Of a stretch of 13,922 nt of DNA, positions 1 through 5,741 are shown in pieces; positions within the stretch are counted from its first letter, which is position 1; the number at the start of each line of letters is the position of its first letter. Both the position numbers and the translations under genes were made by a program. Below the pieces are notes generated by a model that was not told the DNA's origin, did not search any database, and saw nothing but the letters and a program-made list of their open reading frames with translations. Source of the stretch: Acutalibacter sp. (GTDB taxonomy: Bacteria; Bacillota; Clostridia; Oscillospirales; Acutalibacteraceae); NCBI GenBank assembly GCA_022801475.1, contig JAAWSH010000014.1:1-13922 (forward strand), given 5' to 3'.

Positions 1-745
1 CCACCTGCAAAAGCTTCTGCATGGCGGCGGTCCCTGCCACCACAGTGTTCAGCTTAAAGGGCGCCAGCGCGGCCCACGCGCCAATAAAGTCTCCATAGCT
101 GGGGGTGGCTCCTGTGATAAAAGCCACGCCGTCCTTACTCCCATCTCCTCTGATAAGCACCCCCACCGCGTCGTTTAGCTGCTCGGTGGCAATGTACGCT
201 CCAATCTGCCGCAGGGCCACGGTAAACAGGTCCAGCTTTTGAAAACGCAGGGCCTCGTAAGAGCTCACCAGCATCCGTCCATGCTTTTTCATGGGTACCA
301 AACTCTGGTTGGCACGGATATTGGTAACTGGCAGCGCGGCGCCCTCCAGCTCCAGCGGGGTGGCGCCGGTCTCGGCGGCCTGGGTGCCGTCCTCTTCTTT
401 GGCGGCAATGGTGCGGTAGTCTATCCCGTCAATTTTGGTCACCGTGGCCACCAGGTCACTGATCTTCGTCACGCTGTCCATGCCCTGGCGCACGGCTCGG
501 GCCACATATTCTGGGAATAGCGCGGCGCTGGCGCTGCTCTGGAAGAACTGTTCCACTGTGCCGGAGTCCGGCCCGCTCACCTTAATGGCAAAGCGCTTCA
601 GCTGGCGCTGGTAGGCGTCTAGGCCCTCCAGGGCTGTGCCCCGGTAATTTTCCGAGCGGTCCAGCTCTTCCAGCACCTGGGTAAAGCTCTTGCCCGGGGT
701 GCAGTACATGCCTTTTTCCAACCCAATATTCTCATAATAAGCCAT
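1..745 (-). CDS. phage major capsid protein, HK97-fold type (3' end cut by window edge)
   Basis: The frame is open for 248 codons from an ATG at 745 to the left edge, so the C-terminus is missing. An AAGGAG sits 9 bases before the ATG; another ATG at 753 is out of frame. The protein begins MAYYENIGLEKGMYC. It has a charged, helical N-terminal region (about residues 1-65) that resembles the scaffold-like delta domain of HK97-type capsids. A segment follows with SASAALFPEYV (about 70-80), and then the capsid core with TKIDGIDYRTI, ETGATPLELEG and ATEQLNDAVGVLIRGDG. The role is to form the shell of a phage head. Its place directly downstream of the portal and prohead protease genes on the same strand supports the call. 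Family assignment is by recognition of motifs and gene order. No lesion is visible in the part seen, so the gene may still be functional. Confidence 0.82.
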   Translation of the reverse strand, partial: MAYYENIGLEKGMYCTPGKSFTQVLEELDRSENYRGTALEGLDAYQRQLKRFAIKVSGPDSGTVEQFFQSSASAALFPEYVARAVRQGMDSVTKISDLVATVTKIDGIDYRTIAAKEEDGTQAAETGATPLELEGAALPVTNIRANQSLVPMKKHGRMLVSSYEALRFQKLDLFTVALRQIGAYIATEQLNDAVGVLIRGDGSKDGVAFITGATPSYGDFIGAWAALAPFKLNTVVAGTAAMQKLLQV

Positions 746-760
746 AAGTTCATTCTCCTT

Positions 761-779
761 TAAAAAATTATATTTTTTA
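761..779. repeat. AT-only palindrome in the leader of the capsid gene
   Basis: TAAAAAAT (761-768) and ATTTTTTA (772-779) form a perfect inverted repeat around a 3-base centre. It lies immediately upstream of the AAGGAG ribosome binding site of the capsid gene. Read on the minus strand it contains TATAAT, so it could be part of a promoter; the best -35 match (GTGACG, 15-base spacer) is poor. It could equally be a weak AU hairpin in the message. The surrounding gap 746-909 between capsid and protease genes holds no other credible gene. Confidence 0.4.
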
Positions 780-909
780 GGTGTTCTCGTCACGGTAAAG
801 CCGTAAAGATTTGCAACCGTCCTGGAAAGCCTGCCCTACGCCGGTATTGCGCCCTATGGAGCGGCCAGGCCTCCCACTCTGGTAAGCGCGTGGGGCACAG
901 TGTCCAGCC

Positions 910-1860
910 TTATATCCGAAACTCCCCGTTGCCTTCTTCCCGGTCTCCGGGCTCTGGGGCCAGCTGGGGCCGCAGGGGCAGGGCTCTCTCCGCCATCCGG
1001 CCATAGGTCTTTTCCATGGCGGCCAACTCCTCTATGCCCAACGCCTTTACCGCAGCCTCCATCACCTCCCGGGGCATTTCCGGCTGTACTACGGCGCTGT
1101 ACTTCAGCACCCCCCTTTCCAGCTCCCGGCGATAGCGCTGGCCCCAGCGGGCCTTTTCCGCCAGGGCCCGGAATCTACGGCCAATCTCCCCGGCCTGGGC
1201 CTTGGAAATCACCACTGCCTCCGCCTGGGCTTGGCTTAGCAGCTTGTCCACCGCTTCTTCCCCGGCAAAATGTTTTGTCACCCCCGCGCCCCGCTGGGCG
1301 GGCACTGCCACAAAGGAGCACTCATAGGCGTCTGTGGGCTCCAAGAGCAGGTGGTGGGCCACCTGGCCCCCATATTCCCGGCCCGGCACATGCGCGCACT
1401 GCTCCTGGCCGCACACGCTGCATACCCGGCGCTTTACGCTACAGCTAACGCTTACCTCCTTCAAAATCCCCCCGTCAATCAGGGCAATGGTCTCCTCATT
1501 GCCCTTGGTTCTGGGCAGGTATGCCTGGGCGGTAAGCTGCGCCAGGGGCTCGCCTGTCTTGGTCCCCTGGTCCTCGCAAATCCGCATCCCCGTGCTGAAA
1601 ATCCTGGCAGTCTGGTTGGCGCTTTTGCACTCGTGGTCCAAAATGCAGGTCTTGCCTAAAAACAGCTCCTTCAGCCGCTCCAGGCTCTCCTTGGGGAAGC
1701 GCTCCAGATCCCGGTCCACCTGGTTGTCGCACAGCACAAGGGAAAACACATACACCTCCTGGGGTTCATAGGCCCGGCGTGTGTAGCGGTTGATCGCCTC
1801 CATCTCCTCCTGGCTCAATTCCTGGGCGGCCTTCACCACCCGGCCCTCCTTCAAATTCAT
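910..1860 (-). CDS. phage prohead (capsid maturation) protease
   Basis: A HK97-type prohead serine protease (S78/U35 class), which trims capsid and scaffold during head assembly. An ATG lies at 1866, but it directly abuts the AAGGAGG motif. The ATG two codons later, at 1860, has a 6-base spacing and is the better start, giving 316 residues. Numbered from the 1866 ATG, the likely catalytic His is in ILDHE (H78) and the likely catalytic Ser is in KEVSVSCSV (S139 or S141). The family signature EPTDAYECSFVAVPA follows (about 176-190). Between them is a C-x-x-C...C-x-H cluster (VCSVCGQEQCAHVPG, about 148-162). This is common in Firmicutes phage proteases and looks like a small metal-binding insertion. 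The C-terminal third (about 200-318) is charged and helical, possibly scaffold-like. The gene starts 33 bases after the portal stop and is followed by the capsid gene, the usual head-module order. Confidence 0.85.
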   Translation of the reverse strand: MNLKEGRVVKAAQELSQEEMEAINRYTRRAYEPQEVYVFSLVLCDNQVDRDLERFPKESLERLKELFLGKTCILDHECKSANQTARIFSTGMRICEDQGTKTGEPLAQLTAQAYLPRTKGNEETIALIDGGILKEVSVSCSVKRRVCSVCGQEQCAHVPGREYGGQVAHHLLLEPTDAYECSFVAVPAQRGAGVTKHFAGEEAVDKLLSQAQAEAVVISKAQAGEIGRRFRALAEKARWGQRYRRELERGVLKYSAVVQPEMPREVMEAAVKALGIEELAAMEKTYGRMAERALPLRPQLAPEPGDREEGNGEFRI

Positions 1861-1893
1861 AGGCATCCTCCTTCGTATTCTTTGTGTTATTGG

Positions 1894-3024
1894 TTATTCC
1901 TCCAGCTCCCACTCCAGCTTTCTGGCCCTGGCCAGCAGATACCGGGCGTTGGCGTGGTCCACCTCGTCCTGCATGGTAATCTCTTCCCACTCTATCCCGC
2001 ACTCTTGGGGATAGCCCTCCAGGGCCAGCCAGGTCCGGCAGATCTTTCGTATCACTGGGGTCAGCACCCGCCGGTATGCCTCCAGCTCGCTGGTAAGCAC
2101 GTCCGCCTGCTGGCTAGACATCCGTTCCGTAGAGGACCAGCTAAGCCCCAGCAAAAAGGGCGGCAGGCCCAGCTTGGCCACAATCTGCTCCAGCATCTGC
2201 CGCACCGGTACCTGGCTGTCCATCATCTGGTTGTCCGCGCCAATGGCCTTAATACTCACGTTGCCCACTGCCACAAAATCCCTGGGCTCCCGGCTGCTCA
2301 TGGCAGCCTTCCACTCCCGGGCCATCTGCTTGGCCCGCTCTCCGGCCCCTGTCAGGGGCCCCTCCGGCTGGCAGGTCACCGCAAAGCGTACGTTGCCCAT
2401 GCGCTCCCAGTTCACCCCCAGGGTGCGGTAGATATTCATCAGCACCCCGCTGACAAAGGGCAGCCCCCGCAGCAGCGACACCCCCCAGGGGGACCCCGCC
2501 GCCGGGTTCAGGGCCGAAACCAGCAGCAGTTCTGGGTGGGGGCAGGGGCGCTTTTCCCCCTCCTCCAGTACCGAAACCTTCACCCCCAGGGGCCCGTCCT
2601 CTTCCAGCTCCAGATTTCGCAGCCCCGCATTATATAAGGCCGCCACCTGCCCGCCAGAGAGCACCATCTCGCCCACCGCCGTGCCATAGGTCACCAGTTC
2701 CTCCAAGTACACGCCCAAGAATTCATGAATACCGCTGCCCGCGGCGTTCACCTGTACCCCCTCTAAAAACTCCTTCAGCCTCTTCTCTGCCTGCTCCTGA
2801 GGGCAGGACACCTGAAAGCCGCCGATGAGCCGGCGCAGCTTATAAATAGACGCGTCAATAATGGGCACAGCCTCCCGCAGGCTGCGGTACAGCTCCCGCT
2901 CCCCTGCGCCCACTGGCAGCAGCACGCTCCCTTCCGCTGGCCGGCTCTGTACGCTGGTAGCCAGCGCCCCGCCCTCGTCAAAGGCCCCGCCGGCCCGCCG
3001 GTTCTTCTTTTTCAGACCCAGCAC
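1894..3024 (-). CDS. phage portal protein
   Basis: The portal is the ring at the capsid vertex through which DNA is packaged. The protein has 376 residues, somewhat shorter than many portals of 400 or more. The call rests on the core typical of HK97-type portals: VPIIDASIYKLRRLIGGF (about 53-70), NPAAGSPWGVSLLRGLPF (about 173-190) and, near the C-terminus, KLGLPPFLLGLSWSSTERMS (about 284-303). The start is a GTG with AAGGAG 9 bases upstream. The frame stays open upstream for about 27 codons to a TGA near 3107, but that stretch has no ATG, GTG or TTG, so no longer start is available. No terminase gene precedes it; upstream is an AT-rich gap and then divergent TM2 genes. Confidence 0.85.
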   Translation of the reverse strand: MLGLKKKNRRAGGAFDEGGALATSVQSRPAEGSVLLPVGAGERELYRSLREAVPIIDASIYKLRRLIGGFQVSCPQEQAEKRLKEFLEGVQVNAAGSGIHEFLGVYLEELVTYGTAVGEMVLSGGQVAALYNAGLRNLELEEDGPLGVKVSVLEEGEKRPCPHPELLLVSALNPAAGSPWGVSLLRGLPFVSGVLMNIYRTLGVNWERMGNVRFAVTCQPEGPLTGAGERAKQMAREWKAAMSSREPRDFVAVGNVSIKAIGADNQMMDSQVPVRQMLEQIVAKLGLPPFLLGLSWSSTERMSSQQADVLTSELEAYRRVLTPVIRKICRTWLALEGYPQECGIEWEEITMQDEVDHANARYLLARARKLEWELEE

Positions 3025-3028
3025 TTGT

Positions 3029-3115
3029 TCAAGCTCCTTTCCTGTTGATTGTTTTGATAAATCCGGTCCCTCCTCTTCCCCGCTTTTTTCTGGACCCTCT
3101 AAAACCTCCCTTCAT
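3029..3115 (-). CDS. candidate 28-residue basic peptide before the portal gene
   Basis: An ATG at 3115 opens a short frame that ends in TGA just before the portal GTG. The peptide starts MKGGFRGSRKKRGRGG and is strongly basic (many Arg, Lys and Gly). AAGGGG lies only about 3 bases before the ATG, which is tight for a ribosome binding site. It could be a leader peptide coupled to portal translation, the remnant of a lost upstream gene, or chance. No family is recognised. Confidence 0.2.
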   Translation of the reverse strand: MKGGFRGSRKKRGRGGTGFIKTINRKGA

Positions 3116-3134
3116 ATACCCCTTAAAAAAAGGC

Positions 3135-3162
3135 AAAAGTTGTCCTCTAAAAGACAACTTTT
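3135..3162. terminator. hairpin with T runs on both sides, upstream of the portal gene
   Basis: AAAAGTTGTC (3135-3144) and GACAACTTTT (3153-3162) pair perfectly around an 8-base loop. On the plus strand the stem runs into TTTTT. On the minus strand it is followed by TTTT-GCC-TTTTTTT. It can therefore act as a weak bidirectional terminator, with only 3 GC pairs. No gene appears to end here, so attenuation or insulation of the portal transcript, or an operator, are alternatives. Confidence 0.4.
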
Positions 3163-3256
3163 TAAGAAAAAACAAAAATATTTTCGAATTTTTTTCAAAA
3201 CCCCCGCCAAAAGGCTTTCTACAAATTAAGAATCCCTTACTTTTGCCCCCGCCCTA

Positions 3257-3286
3257 TTGCTTTCCCAAAGGGTTTCGTGCTAAGAT
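3257..3286 (+). promoter_or_regulatory. candidate promoter for the TM2 gene pair
   Basis: TTGCTT (3257-3262) and TAAGAT (3281-3286) are separated by 18 bases. They lie about 85 bases before the first TM2 start. Each box has four of six consensus bases. It is the best candidate seen in the divergent gap. Confidence 0.3.
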
Positions 3287-3369
3287 AAGGACACAAAGAC
3301 GGCGCCCCAGGGACCCCCTCTCACCACCAGTCTGGCAGGCCCGCCGAAAACGCAAAGAGGTGTATCACT

Positions 3370-3702
3370 ATGGCAGACTATAACCACGGAAACTACCAGC
3401 CCCAGGGCCAGCCCATGTATAACCCGCCCCAGTACCAGCCTCAGGCCGGCATCGACCCTCCTCCCGGCTATATCCAGCGCAGCCGGGTGGCGGCAGGCAT
3501 TTTGGCCATTTTGCTGGGGGTGTACGGTGTCCACAGCTTCTACCTGGGCAACACGTCCCGGGGCCTTATGCAGCTGCTCATCTCCCTTTTAACCTGCGGC
3601 GTGGGGGCCATTGTGGTGGAGATATGGAGCATCCTGGACGGCGTTAAGCTGCTGGATGGCCGCATTAGCACGGACGCCAACGGCGTATTTCTTAAAGACT
3701 AA
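3370..3702 (+). CDS. TM2 domain-containing membrane protein (short paralogue)
   Basis: A protein of 110 residues. The N-terminus (1-34) is rich in Tyr, Pro, Gln and Asn. It is followed by a TM2 domain: QRSRVAAGILAILLGVYGVH (about 36-55) leads the first hydrophobic segment and FYLGNTSRG is the turn. The second segment (about 66-88) ends in the family's WSILDGVKLL. TM2 proteins are small two-helix membrane proteins of largely unknown function. There is no signal peptide. A GAGGTG motif precedes the ATG. The stop is only 15 bases before the next TM2 gene, so the two are almost certainly co-transcribed. Both proteins share the junction PPxGYxQRSRxAAGxLAI, which shows a local duplication. Confidence 0.85.
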   Translation: MADYNHGNYQPQGQPMYNPPQYQPQAGIDPPPGYIQRSRVAAGILAILLGVYGVHSFYLGNTSRGLMQLLISLLTCGVGAIVVEIWSILDGVKLLDGRISTDANGVFLKD

Positions 3703-3717
3703 CCCAGGAGGTGCCCT

Positions 3718-4425
3718 ATGAGCGATTTTGAAAATAAGGACCTAAACCAAGAGCCCGCCGCCCCGGCGCAGCCCGTGCCCGCCGCTTCTGAAACCCAGCC
3801 CCCAGAACCTGCCCCGGCCTCTCCCGCTGTGGAACCAGCCGCTCCCGCAAGCGAAGGAGAACCCCCTGTGCCCGCTGCCCCTGTGGATGAAAAGCCCGTG
3901 CCCCAGCTCACCCTGGAGCCAGACCCCGCTCCGCCCACCATCACCTTCCCAGAGCCTCCCCGCGCTCCGGAGCCTCCCCCCCAGCCAGTGGTGCAGCAGG
4001 CTCCCCAGTATAATAATCAGTATAGCTATGGCGGCCAGCCCCAACAGGGCTATCAGCCGCCCCAGTACACCCAGTCACAGGCCTATCACGGCTATCAAGC
4101 CCCCAATTACACTGCCCAAAGCTACCAGCAGCCCCAGGCGCCGGTTCAGCCCCAGTATACCGAGCCCCCTGCCGGATACCAGCAGCGCAGCCGTTTGGCC
4201 GCTGGACTTTTGGCCATTATGTTTGGGTGCCTTGGCATTCACAATTTCTATCTGGGCTTCAACACCCGGGGCACCATCCAGCTGGTTTTGTGCCTGGCGG
4301 GCGGCCTCATCACCTGCGGGGTTGCCTCTGTGGCGGCCGTCATCTGGGGCTTTATCGAAGGCGTCATGCTTCTTTCCGCCAACGGCCCCAAATTCGACGG
4401 AAACAACGTTATCCTTCGTCCCTAG
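3718..4425 (+). CDS. TM2 domain-containing membrane protein with long proline-rich N-terminus
   Basis: A protein of 235 residues, about twice the usual size of a TM2 protein. Residues 1-85 are low complexity, dominated by Pro, Ala and Glu. Residues 86-155 are rich in Gln, Tyr and Pro in loose repeats such as GYQPPQY and HGYQAPNY. The C-terminal TM2 domain (about 157-235) has SRLAAGLLAIMFGCLGIHNF, FYLGFNTRG and a second helix ending WGFIEGVMLL. The last motif has IEG where the upstream paralogue has the common LDG. AGGAGGTG precedes the ATG by 5 bases. The tail may be a flexible tether or protein-binding arm; this is inference. It is the second gene of the TM2 pair and is followed by a long gene-free gap. 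Confidence 0.83.
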   Translation: MSDFENKDLNQEPAAPAQPVPAASETQPPEPAPASPAVEPAAPASEGEPPVPAAPVDEKPVPQLTLEPDPAPPTITFPEPPRAPEPPPQPVVQQAPQYNNQYSYGGQPQQGYQPPQYTQSQAYHGYQAPNYTAQSYQQPQAPVQPQYTEPPAGYQQRSRLAAGLLAIMFGCLGIHNFYLGFNTRGTIQLVLCLAGGLITCGVASVAAVIWGFIEGVMLLSANGPKFDGNNVILRP

Positions 4426-4436
4426 CAACACAAGCG

Positions 4437-4451
4437 GCAACGTAACGTTGC
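4437..4451. repeat. perfect 15-base palindrome after the TM2 gene
   Basis: GCAACGT and ACGTTGC flank a central A, 11 bases after the TM2 stop codon. No T run follows, so it is a poor terminator. It could be an operator-like site or part of a 3' hairpin. A GC-rich stretch with GGGCACAGCCC (about 4469-4479) follows. Confidence 0.4.
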
Positions 4452-4519
4452 ATCATCTTCGCGGAGCCGGGCACAGCCCCCGCAAGGAATAACTATACAT
4501 GAAAGCCCGCGTTCCCTAA

Positions 4520-4712
4520 GAGCCTGTTTAGTATCTTGAGCGCACATAGATTGCAACGTCAGATTTTTCGCCAACACATCCAAATGGAGCATCGTCAATC
4601 AGCCTATATATGGTTAAACCATACATGGTTTTGCGATTCAGCAAGCAAACGTTGGGTGCTATGGCGGAAAATACGCTAGCAAGCTGTGTGCGAACAGATG
4701 CTAAACAGGCTC
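4520..4712. mobile_element. MITE-like near-palindromic element, 193 bp, flanked by TAA
   Basis: The ends are GAGCCTGTTTAG (4520-4531) and CTAAACAGGCTC (4701-4712), a perfect 12-base terminal inverted repeat. The similarity continues inward with mismatches and small gaps through both 96-base arms (for example CGCACA, TTGC and TTTTCCGCC-like blocks in each). The exact centre is a perfect palindrome, TATGGTT-A-AACCATA (4609-4623). TAA lies directly outside both ends (4517-4519 and 4713-4715), as expected for a 3-base target duplication. No transposase is encoded, so it would be moved in trans. The terminal bases and TNA-type duplication suggest the IS5 superfamily, but that is inference from general knowledge. 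Confidence 0.75.
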
Positions 4713-4745
4713 TAAGAACAGAAAAGGATGACCAAGCCCCAAAAC

Positions 4746-4786
4746 ACAGGCCCTTATCCACAGAAAAGAACGGTATACGGGCCTGT
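4746..4786. repeat. stem-loop with a consensus DnaA box in the loop
   Basis: ACAGGCCC (4746-4753) and GGGCCTGT (4779-4786) form a perfect 8-base inverted repeat with a 25-base loop. The first bases of the loop are TTATCCACA (4754-4762), a perfect DnaA-box consensus. One partial match, TGTTGATAA, lies at 4918-4926. A single good box does not make an origin. The site lies between the two MITE-like elements. Confidence 0.35.
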
Positions 4787-4813
4787 ATCCGCAAAACAGA
4801 ATTTCCGCCAAAA

Positions 4814-4844
4814 CAAAGAGCCGCCCCTTGCGTGCGGCTCTTTG
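4814..4844. terminator. bidirectional terminator-like hairpin
   Basis: CAAAGAGCCGC (4814-4824) and GCGGCTCTTTG (4834-4844) form an 11-base perfect stem with a 9-base loop. On the minus strand it is followed by TTTTGG after the stem's TTTG; on the plus strand there is only CTTTG and no further T run. It could end the TM2 transcript (plus) or block minus-strand readthrough from the DUF2441-like gene region. Confidence 0.6.
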
Positions 4845-4859
4845 CGCTATGCATAACTA

Positions 4860-5028
4860 GTGCGTGTTCCCATAAGCGTTGGCACGCGTCTTTTGGGTAG
4901 ATTTTTGCCATCTTCTGTGTTGATAATTCATGAAGTACGCCAGCACAAGAGCAGCGAGCTGCTCTGCGAATTTTCGCCTTCAAAAATCTGCTCCAAAATC
5001 CGCATACTCAGCTTATGTAAACACGCCC
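4860..5028. mobile_element. second MITE-like element, about 169 bp, flanked by TA
   Basis: The left end reads GTGCGTGTTCCCATAAGC and the right end, reverse-complemented, reads GGGCGTGTTTACATAAGC. Inside both arms follow TTTTGG and AGATTTTTG at matching distances. Near the middle is a perfect palindrome, AGAGCAGC-GA-GCTGCTCT (4948-4965). TA lies just outside each end (4858-4859 and 5029-5030). The left arm is about 25 bases longer than the right, so one indel has occurred. The ends differ from those of the 4520-4712 element, so this is a separate family. No protein is encoded. The right end lies 19 bases before the downstream start codon. Confidence 0.65.
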
Positions 5029-5047
5029 TAAAAAGGGAGCACATTCT

Positions 5048-5602
5048 ATGCAAGAATATACCGCCTACCACGTGGTCACCGAACGTCCCATGCACCCGGG
5101 TCAGTGCCTGCGTTTTGACAGCACCCACCACAATGGCGTATATGTCCGGGTTGCTGCCAAGCAAGATATTGTGAAAGAAATTTATGCCAACCCCCAGTGC
5201 TATGCTGGAAAACCCCTGGAACACCACACCGCCGTGGCCCTGCGGGAGCTGGCTATGGAGCAAGTCCGCCAGCAAGAATTCCCCCAGTATCCCTCCCGCA
5301 TGGCCTGCCTATACGTGTCTGAAACTTTGGAGGAGGCCCAACGCTGGGCCGCGTTCTTTGCCGGTCCTTGTCAGCGCCCCACCTACCACATTGTCCGTCT
5401 GCATGTCCTGGGCAGCCTCTTTGCGGGCAATGCCTGCAACTGCTTCGACGGCGTCCCAGACCAGGCCCAAAACCTGGCCCGGGCCCGAAATTACTGGCGT
5501 AACGGTCCCAGCCCAGAAGGACCCCTGGTGAAGGAGCTGCTGGCCGCCGGCGACATCCACGTGCTGGAAATTCTTCAGGAGATCAACCAAAATCTGCCCT
5601 AA
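5048..5602 (+). CDS. DUF2441-like protein, possible ADP-ribosyltransferase-type fold
   Basis: A soluble protein of 184 residues with no signal peptide. It starts with YHVVTERPMHPGQ (7-19) and has LEHHTAVALRELAMEQVRQQ (58-77), YPSRMACLYVSETLEEAQRW (81-100) and a C-terminal NYWRNG...VKELLAAGDIHVLEI (148-175). This pattern matches my recollection of the DUF2441 family, whose function is unknown. The order of a YH start, a YPSR..LYVS segment followed by an amphipathic helix, and a late glutamate (E163) resembles ADP-ribosyltransferase-related folds; this is inference only. GGGAG lies 8 bases before the ATG. The gene stands alone: a MITE-like element is directly upstream and a new promoter is directly downstream. 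Its own promoter must therefore lie in or beyond that element. Confidence 0.6.
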   Translation: MQEYTAYHVVTERPMHPGQCLRFDSTHHNGVYVRVAAKQDIVKEIYANPQCYAGKPLEHHTAVALRELAMEQVRQQEFPQYPSRMACLYVSETLEEAQRWAAFFAGPCQRPTYHIVRLHVLGSLFAGNACNCFDGVPDQAQNLARARNYWRNGPSPEGPLVKELLAAGDIHVLEILQEINQNLP

Positions 5603-5641
5603 ACCACTCCCGCTTTTTCTCTGCCAATGGAAAAACTTTTA

Positions 5642-5670
5642 TTGACTTTGCACACCCGGCACATTATAAT
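5642..5670 (+). promoter_or_regulatory. near-consensus sigma-70/sigma-A promoter for the fucose cluster
   Basis: TTGACT (5642-5647) and TATAAT (5665-5670) are separated by exactly 17 bases, with one mismatch in twelve. Transcription would start near 5677, leaving a leader of about 65 bases before the aldolase ATG. It lies in the short gap after the DUF2441-like gene and is the strongest promoter seen in the window. No clear cre site was seen next to it. Confidence 0.75.
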
Positions 5671-5741
5671 AGGCCTTGATATCCTTGTGATTCTATTATT
5701 TCATAACAGGAATATAAACTATTGTGGAGAAAGCGAAGTGA

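Larger units (their letters stand above)
3025..3369. other. AT-rich gap between the phage module and the TM2 genes
   Basis: This 345-base gap separates the minus-strand portal gene from the plus-strand TM2 genes. It is clearly richer in A and T than its flanks, especially about 3110-3235, which has runs of A and T. It holds a very small candidate ORF, a hairpin and a candidate plus-strand promoter (listed separately). No integrase, attachment-site repeat or terminase fragment could be recognised in it by eye. It is the most likely place for a prophage boundary or a deletion scar. Confidence 0.6.

Noticed and set aside
777..1004. 75-codon minus-strand frame bridging the protease end and the capsid leader
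   Set aside because: It overlaps the protease C-terminus in another frame and has no ribosome binding site or recognisable motif.
1882..2637. 251-codon plus-strand frame opposite the portal gene
   Set aside because: It is antisense to a well-supported portal gene; rich in His, Pro and Leu as expected for a shadow frame in GC-rich DNA.
4610..4900. 96-codon plus-strand frame starting in the centre of the first palindromic element
   Set aside because: It crosses the element end and the terminator-like stem; no ribosome binding site or protein family seen.
4528..4983. 151-codon minus-strand frame across the gene-free gap
   Set aside because: It runs through both palindromic elements and the terminator-like hairpin, has no family-like motifs, and its composition reflects the repeats.
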